Of a DNA stretch of 7,097 nucleotides, positions 1 to 4,688 are shown piece by piece. The position numbers and the translations under genes were made by a program. The number at the start of each line of letters is the position of its first letter. Position 1 is the first letter of the stretch. The stretch comes from Phycisphaerales bacterium. Lineage in GTDB: Bacteria > Planctomycetota > Phycisphaerae > Phycisphaerales > UBA1924. Under the pieces are notes generated by a model. It was not told where the DNA came from. It ran no database searches and saw only the letters and a program-made list of their open reading frames with translations. Location: positions 1-7,097 of the forward strand of contig JARGNC010000132.1 in NCBI GenBank assembly GCA_029212425.1, given 5' to 3'.

Positions 1-252
1 GAGATCGTATGTGTCGATACGGTGTGACCGGTTCCCGGCGATGACCCCATCACCAAGATAGGCGATTTGAATTGGCCAGTTTGTAAAGTTGTTGAACTGA
101 AAGACTTCAGTTGCTTGGAGTGTCGCCCCGTCAACCCGGTACACAACCCCGTCCGAGTTCGACATGTACATGTCGCTCAGTGTGATGCCCGCGTTTGCAG
201 AAAGCGTTACGAGCAATGCGGCGATGGTCGCGGCGTGTGTCACATGTTTCAT
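1..252 (-). CDS. Secreted protein of unknown function, N-terminal part (runs off left edge)
   Basis: Reading the minus strand from an ATG at 252 gives 84 codons open to the window edge, so the C-terminus is missing. The start MKHVTHAATIAALLVTLSAN is a classic Sec signal peptide: a short basic n-region, a hydrophobic core at about residues 7-17, and an A19-N20-A21 (AxA) cleavage site before G22. The mature part has short beta-rich repeats with DGVVYRVDG (about 34-42) and a later YLGDGVIAGN stretch (about 65-74). These resemble blade strands of extracellular beta-propeller proteins, but too little is visible to assign a family. The ribosome site is weak: an AAGGG lies a little far upstream. It is separated from the neighbouring pepF by a terminator and has its own candidate promoter at 308-335, so it is probably a separate transcript. 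It may be exported to the envelope or outside. The signal peptide is well supported; any function is not. Confidence 0.75.
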   Translation of the reverse strand, partial: MKHVTHAATIAALLVTLSANAGITLSDMYMSNSDGVVYRVDGATLQATEVFQFNNFTNWPIQIAYLGDGVIAGNRSHRIDTYDL

Positions 253-307
253 TGTTGTATAGCCCTTTTTATATCTGAGAAGCAAATATCTGGATCGCAC
301 TAGTTTG

Positions 308-335
308 AATATACTATAGATGGATGAAGTTACAA
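308..335 (-). promoter_or_regulatory. Candidate sigma70-type promoter for the secreted-protein gene
   Basis: On the minus strand, TTGTAA (330-335) is followed after 16 bp by TATATT (308-313). This is a good match to -35 and -10 hexamers, in an AT-rich island within a GC-rich window. Transcription would begin near 301, leaving a leader of about 50 nt before the ATG at 252. The -35 box lies directly against the U-tract of the upstream pepF terminator. It was identified by eye only. Confidence 0.45.
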
Positions 336-336
336 T

Positions 337-361
337 AAAAAAGCACTCTATTGAGTGCCTT
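337..361 (-). terminator. Intrinsic terminator ending the gpsA-cca-pepF transcript
   Basis: In minus-strand RNA a GCACTC / GAGTGC stem (353-358 with 343-348) closes an AAUA loop. A G-U and two A-U pairs extend it, and a run of six Us (337-342) follows. The stem starts about 25 nt beyond the pepF stop codon. This is the standard rho-independent pattern. A run of As on the opposite side is too short to suggest bidirectional use, and no plus-strand gene ends here. Confidence 0.85.
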
Positions 362-386
362 GTGGGGGTTTAGTCGAACGCCGGCA

Positions 387-2132
387 TTATTCGGGCAGCT
401 TGTCCAGTTCCAGCTGCACCCGATCCACCAATCGACCCACAGTCTCAGGACCAAAGTCGAACGGCAGTCCCGCAGAGTTGAACAGCTCTGGGAGCGGACG
501 CGAGCCGCCGAGTGACATTGCTTTCTTGTACGCCGCGAGCGCTGCTTCTTCGGATTGTTCGAGACTGGTGAGCCAGATCCCGAGGGCGCCGAGTTGTGCG
601 ATGCCGTACTCGATGTAGTAGAACGGCACACCGAACAGGTGTCCCTGACGCTGCCAGACGAACTTGCGTTCTTCTTCGATGCCTGTGAAGTCCACGCGAT
701 GACCCATATGTCCGAAGCGTGATTCGAGATCGAGCCAAGCTTGGGCGCGTTCCTCACGCGAGTGTGTTGGATTGAGGTAGACCCAGTGCTGGAACGCATC
801 AATCGTTGCGATCCAAGGTAACAGCGAGATCGAACCCTCAAGCTGCTTTCTGCGAGCACGGTTCGCGTCTTCCGCGTTTGGGTAGAACGCGTCCCAGTAC
901 GGCATTGTCAGCAGTTCCATCGACATCGACGCAACTTCTGCAAACTCGATTGGTGCGCTGCGATACCACACGAACGGCTCGTTCTGCGAGTACATCGAGT
1001 GGAATGCATGACCCGCTTCGTGGACCATGGTCTCGACATCGCGATGCTGTCCCGCTGCGTTCATGAAGATGAACGGGATCTTCGAGCGATCGCGGTAGTA
1101 GAGGTATCCGCCGGGAGCTTTGCCTTTGCGGGAATCGAGGTCGAGCATGGCGCCGTTTGCGGTCCCGTTGGTGTTTGAGCCGTCACCCATGAATGCCATC
1201 ATCTCGCCAAGTTCAGGACTCAGCTTTTGGAAGCATGCATTGGTTTTGGAGATCAGGTCCACGCCACCTTCAAATGGTGAGAGTTGTCCTCGGCTCTTCG
1301 GATCGACATTCAGGTCCCAAGGGCGGAGCACATCGACACCAAGCTCCTTCTTGCGTGTTGCATCAAGCTTGGCAACAAACGGCATCGCGTGCTTCTCGAT
1401 CGCGTCGTGGAACGCATACGCGTGCGAAGTGTCGTAATCGAATCGGTGCTTGGATTTGTACGCGAACTCGACATAGTTGTCGAATCCAGCGTTCTTGGCG
1501 CACTCGTCGCGTTTCGCGACCATCGTGTCATAGATCGCGCTGATCGCTTCTTCATCTTCCAGACGACGCGAAGCAACCGCTTTCCACGCGGCTTCGCGGA
1601 TCGAACGATCCGCGGATTCGGAGTACTTGCCCATCATCGGGAGTGTTCGCTCTTCGCCGTCGAACTCGACGGTCATCTTGCCGCAGATCTTGTCGTACTC
1701 CTGGTCGAGCTTCGCGAGCTCGGTTTCCAAAGGCACATTGTCATCGCGGAACAGATCAACATCCGCAGCAGTGTCGCGGTAGAGCACTTCGTAGTACTCG
1801 CCGATTTTGTCAAACTTCTCAGCGAGCTCTTTGAGTTTCTTGTCGAGCACAAACGCGACAGGTTTGAACTTGGGCGCGACATTCTCAAGATACGAGGTCC
1901 ACGCGGCTTGCTTTGCTTCGTCCGCCGTGTCGCAGGTCATGTCGATGTAGGTGTTCGCTGCGGATTCACCGATCGCTGATTCGAGCTCCGAGCGATCCAT
2001 GATCCATTGATCGAACTCCTCCGCAGAGTTCACTTCGCGATCAACAAGCGCGTTGAGGAGCGGCTCGACGACCGACCAATCGGTGCCATTGAAGACGGTT
2101 GGGACAAAGTCAGTTGCTGGGAAGGTGGTCAT
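387..2132 (-). CDS. pepF: M3-family oligoendopeptidase (PepF type), zinc metallopeptidase
   Basis: This 581-residue protein matches the M3 (thimet oligopeptidase/PepF) family in length and motifs. These enzymes are cytosolic and hydrolyse short peptides, typically released by larger proteases or taken up from outside. The zinc site is intact: HEAGH at residues 371-375 (H371 and H375 ligands, E372 catalytic) and a third ligand Glu at E399 in an EFAEVASMSMELL stretch, 28 residues after H371. Near the C-terminus, H498 and the Tyr cluster in PFYYIEYG (503-510) match the substrate and transition-state residues of the family. The N-terminal half (about 1-250) is the helical, charged region typical of PepF, with no signal peptide. 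The ATG at 2132 is supported by GGAG (2141-2144 on the complement) with an 8-nt spacer. It lies 51 bp after cca and is the last gene before a terminator. No frameshift or missing catalytic residue is seen. The exact subgroup within M3B is inferred, and peptide specificity cannot be read. Confidence 0.93.
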   Translation of the reverse strand: MTTFPATDFVPTVFNGTDWSVVEPLLNALVDREVNSAEEFDQWIMDRSELESAIGESAANTYIDMTCDTADEAKQAAWTSYLENVAPKFKPVAFVLDKKLKELAEKFDKIGEYYEVLYRDTAADVDLFRDDNVPLETELAKLDQEYDKICGKMTVEFDGEERTLPMMGKYSESADRSIREAAWKAVASRRLEDEEAISAIYDTMVAKRDECAKNAGFDNYVEFAYKSKHRFDYDTSHAYAFHDAIEKHAMPFVAKLDATRKKELGVDVLRPWDLNVDPKSRGQLSPFEGGVDLISKTNACFQKLSPELGEMMAFMGDGSNTNGTANGAMLDLDSRKGKAPGGYLYYRDRSKIPFIFMNAAGQHRDVETMVHEAGHAFHSMYSQNEPFVWYRSAPIEFAEVASMSMELLTMPYWDAFYPNAEDANRARRKQLEGSISLLPWIATIDAFQHWVYLNPTHSREERAQAWLDLESRFGHMGHRVDFTGIEEERKFVWQRQGHLFGVPFYYIEYGIAQLGALGIWLTSLEQSEEAALAAYKKAMSLGGSRPLPELFNSAGLPFDFGPETVGRLVDRVQLELDKLPE

Positions 2133-2140
2133 GGTTGAGA

Positions 2141-2144
2141 CTCC
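2141..2144 (-). promoter_or_regulatory. Ribosome binding site GGAG of pepF
   Basis: GGAG on the minus strand lies 8 nt upstream of the ATG at 2132 and supports that start. No separate promoter is evident in the 51-bp gap to cca, so pepF is probably translated from the shared transcript using its own ribosome site. Confidence 0.6.
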
Positions 2145-2183
2145 GTTGAGGTCTGAATCGTTGAATAGGGACGATCCGAGGGT

Positions 2184-3440
2184 TTACTGGTCAGATTTAT
2201 CATATAATACAAACAGTTCTGATGCAAGGTTGCACGCCGAATCAAATGAGTTCACTCGACCCTCGAGCTGAGCATCATACACCTTGTCCAAAACCTCTTT
2301 AAACAGCTGTCCAGGGCGGTGTCCCATCTCAATCAGGGTTTGACCCGTGATTAGGGGGGCTGGAGCGATCCCGATGCCGTCGTTGGAAAGGGACTCAATC
2401 CGCGTGCAGATCGAGTCGGCTTTCATGGGATTGATACACCGAGCGAGCATGATCGCGCCGCAGCAGTGGGATCGGTTTGCGAGTCGCTTCTGCTCAGCGA
2501 TCGACATCGACTCCCATTGATCGAGCAGGGTGCCTGTGATTTCGAGTGTTGCGACGAACTGGTCACGATCCGTGTTGCTCATGTCGAGCTTGGTGGGCCA
2601 TGCTGTCGAGATCGCGCCTTGGCGCGTGAGGACCTGGTTGCCCAATCGGTCCCAAACCCACGCAGCAAGCGCGGTGCTGGAGTTTGCAGATTCTTCAAGC
2701 GCACGCAGCGCTTTGAGTTCCGTATTCAATGCTTGGTCTTGGAAGATGACCGAATCGAGTGTCAGGTCTTGGATCATCTTCGCTGCGATGGCGCGGGATG
2801 GGTGCGCCATCATGCGTTGGATCTCGTGTCCGATCCGTTCGATGCTCACCCCGACGAGTTCCGATGCGTGTGCTTTGATCGCGTTGTGGGTTTGAGGATC
2901 GATGGTCAGTCCGTACCGAGCCGCGAATCGGACAGCTCGCAGTGCGCGCAAATGATCTTCCTTGAGCCGAGCGTCGGGGTCGCCGACCGCTCGCAAGACC
3001 TTTGCTTCGATGTCCGCTTGTCCGTTGACGAAGTCGATGATCGTGTCGCCGTGGTCTGATGGATCGAGGAACAACGCATTGATCGTGAAGTCGCGCCGCT
3101 TCGCGTCTTCTTCTGGTGATGAGAAATGCACATGATCCGGACGCCGAGCATCAGAGTACGGCCCATCGGATCGGAAGGTCGCCACTTCAATTGTGGGACC
3201 AAAGTCCCGAACCAGCATCACCCCAAACGCGGCACCAACCGCAGCGGTTTTCTTGAACATCCCCGCGATATGTTCTGGATGCGCATCGGTCGCGACATCG
3301 TAATCCTTCGGGGTTTCTCCCAGCAGTTGATCGCGGACGCATCCGCCTGCGAGATACGCGGTGTAGCTGTGTTTCCGCAGTTCCGCGATGATCTGGATTG
3401 CCGCGGCTCGCTCGTCAAGATGATTCTGGTGGTCGGACAT
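2184..3440 (-). CDS. cca: tRNA nucleotidyltransferase, CCA-adding type (class II polymerase-beta superfamily)
   Basis: This 418-residue cytosolic enzyme should add CCA (or part of it) to tRNA 3' ends. Class II motifs appear in order. AGGCVRD (31-37) and DYD (46-48) hold the two metal-binding aspartates D46 and D48. RRDFTINAL (115-123) follows. Then comes EDHLRALRAVRFAARYGL (161-178), in which E161, D162 and R165 form the EDxxR element that selects the incoming nucleotide. The C-terminal ITGQTLIEMGHRPGQLFKEV region (364-383) is the conserved segment that often closes bacterial CCA enzymes. The segment after VG (68-69) reads AAF rather than the basic-basic-F signature reported for bacterial poly(A) polymerases, which favours a CCA, CC- or A-adding role. 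Which of these it performs cannot be decided here. The ATG at 3440 begins 5 bp after the gpsA stop. Only a distant AGG is visible as a ribosome site, so translational coupling to gpsA is likely. Confidence 0.9.
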   Translation of the reverse strand: MSDHQNHLDERAAAIQIIAELRKHSYTAYLAGGCVRDQLLGETPKDYDVATDAHPEHIAGMFKKTAAVGAAFGVMLVRDFGPTIEVATFRSDGPYSDARRPDHVHFSSPEEDAKRRDFTINALFLDPSDHGDTIIDFVNGQADIEAKVLRAVGDPDARLKEDHLRALRAVRFAARYGLTIDPQTHNAIKAHASELVGVSIERIGHEIQRMMAHPSRAIAAKMIQDLTLDSVIFQDQALNTELKALRALEESANSSTALAAWVWDRLGNQVLTRQGAISTAWPTKLDMSNTDRDQFVATLEITGTLLDQWESMSIAEQKRLANRSHCCGAIMLARCINPMKADSICTRIESLSNDGIGIAPAPLITGQTLIEMGHRPGQLFKEVLDKVYDAQLEGRVNSFDSACNLASELFVLYDKSDQ

Positions 3441-3445
3441 GTGCG

Positions 3446-4519
3446 TCAGTCAACCTGCTCGTCTTTGAGCTGTCGGCTCATCAGCATCGCGATCGCGTCC
3501 ACAGGGTCCAGGTGGTCAAAGAGCACCGCGTAAACCGCTGATGCGATTGGGAGATCAACCTTGTATCGTTCTGCGAGGTCCATCACCGAGCTGGTCGTCG
3601 CGATGCCTTCGACGACGCATAGGGAATCGCGGAGGTACTGGTCGAGCTTCACGCCTTTGCCAAGCGCTTCGCCGCAGGATCGGTTGCGTCCTTCTGGAGA
3701 GAAGCAGGTGGTCGCGAGGTCGCCCGCGCCTGCGATGCCGTAGAAGGTTTTGGACTGTGCGCCCATCGCTTCTCCGAGCCGAGTGGTTTCCGCGAGTCCG
3801 CGCGCCAGCAGCGCACTCTTCGCGTTGTATCCTGCGCCGAGTCCATCGATGATCCCCGCCGCGATCGCGATAACATTTTTCGTCGCGCCCGCGAGTTCAA
3901 CACCTATGAGATCGGGATTGGTGTAGATGCGGAGCCAACTGGTCGAAAACAGATTCTGGATGATCTCTGAGAATCCGGGATGGTCGGACGCTGCTGCCAT
4001 GGTCGCGGGGAGGCACGCCGCGAGTTCCGTCGCGATCGCAGGTCCCGACATGCACCCAAGCGGGCGCGGCTTCGCATCCGGATCATCCAGCAACACATCC
4101 GCGATGATCTGGGTAGGACGCATCAGCGTCTCGTTCTCGATGCCCTTGGCAACCGAGATCACCGCCGCGTCGATCGGAACCACCGGCTTGATCCGCTCCC
4201 ACACGCTCCGGATGAACTGGACCGGGATCGCGTTGACGATGATGTCCGCATCCGAGAGCGCTTCCGCATCGTTCATCGCGATGCGGACACAGTCCGGGAG
4301 GGTGAATCCCGGAAGTCGGTCAGATTTGCGCGATTGGGCAAGCATCCCGTTCTCGTTGTCGTCGTACCCCCAGAGGGTCACATTGGCGCGTGGAGCATCC
4401 CCGGCTCCTTGGGGGTCAGGCATCGTGAGGGCACCGCTGCACACCAATCCCATCTGTCCGATGCCGAGGATGCAGACCTTGGGAACATTCGGTACAGGAT
4501 TGGAGTTGGTCTTGGACAT
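3446..4519 (-). CDS. gpsA: Glycerol-3-phosphate dehydrogenase [NAD(P)+], GpsA
   Basis: This cytosolic enzyme reduces dihydroxyacetone phosphate to sn-glycerol-3-phosphate, the backbone for phospholipid synthesis. Counting from the ATG at 4519 (357 residues), the Rossmann nucleotide motif is GIGQMG (19-24). VAKGIENETL (123-132) contains the conserved K125, and SGPAIATELA (158-167) follows. GVELAGATKNVIAIAAGI (206-223) carries the catalytic lysine K214. GIAGAGDLATTC (261-272) contains D267, and the RNR (278-280) substrate and phosphate residues come next. Length fits the family. An upstream in-frame TTG at 4534 would add five residues, but it has no ribosome site. ATG 4519 has AAAAGGA (4525-4531 on the complement) 5 nt upstream, so I chose it. 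It is the first gene of the cluster and ends 5 bp before cca. A modest insertion follows the glycine motif (about residues 31-45). No key residue is missing. Confidence 0.94.
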   Translation of the reverse strand: MSKTNSNPVPNVPKVCILGIGQMGLVCSGALTMPDPQGAGDAPRANVTLWGYDDNENGMLAQSRKSDRLPGFTLPDCVRIAMNDAEALSDADIIVNAIPVQFIRSVWERIKPVVPIDAAVISVAKGIENETLMRPTQIIADVLLDDPDAKPRPLGCMSGPAIATELAACLPATMAAASDHPGFSEIIQNLFSTSWLRIYTNPDLIGVELAGATKNVIAIAAGIIDGLGAGYNAKSALLARGLAETTRLGEAMGAQSKTFYGIAGAGDLATTCFSPEGRNRSCGEALGKGVKLDQYLRDSLCVVEGIATTSSVMDLAERYKVDLPIASAVYAVLFDHLDPVDAIAMLMSRQLKDEQVD

Positions 4520-4524
4520 CAGTT

Positions 4525-4531
4525 TCCTTTT
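4525..4531 (-). promoter_or_regulatory. Ribosome binding site of gpsA that decides its start
   Basis: AAAAGGA on the minus strand lies 5 nt before the ATG at 4519. With an upstream TTG start (4534) this site would fall inside the coding region, and nothing like a ribosome site precedes that TTG. This favours the ATG. Confidence 0.6.
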
Positions 4532-4535
4532 CAAG

Positions 4536-4571
4536 CGACGCGAACCGTCGTATGACCCGGTGCGTACGGGT
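4536..4571 (-). other. Two tandem short hairpins in the gpsA leader
   Basis: In minus-strand RNA, ACCCG-(7 nt)-CGGGT (4555-4571) is followed by CGACG-(GUUCG)-CGUCG (4536-4550). The second stem ends 4 nt before the gpsA ribosome site. Each stem is five base pairs and GC-rich. They may be chance structures in a GC-rich leader or may affect initiation. I do not recognise a known riboswitch here. Confidence 0.3.
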
Positions 4572-4616
4572 TTTGACCAAGGGACAATGGGGGGAGCCGT
4601 CGGGAAGCACCGTCTC

Positions 4617-4642
4617 GGGGTCTATCCTACAGTAGTGACCCC
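4617..4642. promoter_or_regulatory. Dyad-symmetric site in the gpsA/ATPase divergent region
   Basis: GGGGTC (4617-4622) and GACCCC (4637-4642) form a 6-bp inverted repeat. Its 14-bp centre contains a second small palindrome, CTACAGTAG (4627-4635), and a -10-like TATCCT (4623-4628) on the plus strand. No -35 match lies at the right distance. Its position, about 50 bp upstream of the ATPase ATG, suits an operator for a metal sensor, but it does not match a consensus I can name and could be incidental. Confidence 0.3.
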
Positions 4643-4688
4643 CACGCGGCTCGTCAGCAAACCAGAACAGAAACCGGATTCACATTCT

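Noticed and set aside
1284..1979. 231-codon plus-strand open frame opposite pepF
   Set aside because: The opposite strand encodes a complete M3 peptidase with all motifs. The antisense product shows no recognisable domain and is expected by chance in GC-rich codons.
2138..2154. AGAC/GTCT inverted repeat around the pepF ribosome site
   Set aside because: Only four Watson-Crick pairs with a 9-nt loop; too weak to claim as a regulatory hairpin.
2466..3059. 197-codon plus-strand open frame opposite cca
   Set aside because: It is a shadow of the CCA-type enzyme, with no recognisable domain and no supporting ribosome site.
2184..3440. Assignment as poly(A) polymerase (PcnB)
   Set aside because: The region after the catalytic motif lacks the basic-basic-Phe poly(A) polymerase signature (AAF here) and the EDxxR nucleotide-selection element is present, so a tRNA-modifying enzyme is more likely.
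4520..4534. TTG start adding five residues to GpsA
   Set aside because: No ribosome site precedes the TTG, whereas AAAAGGA is well placed for the ATG at 4519.
4573..4628. TTGACC (4573) and TATCCT (4623) as a promoter for the ATPase
   Set aside because: The hexamers are 44 bp apart, far beyond the usual 16-18 bp, and no better pair was found by eye.
3927..4688. Long open frame antisense to gpsA continuous with the ATPase, which would make a 949-residue protein
   Set aside because: This stretch is the reverse complement of the clearly conserved gpsA coding region. Its translation has no domain character, and the ATPase has a natural start at 4689 (or at most 4587).
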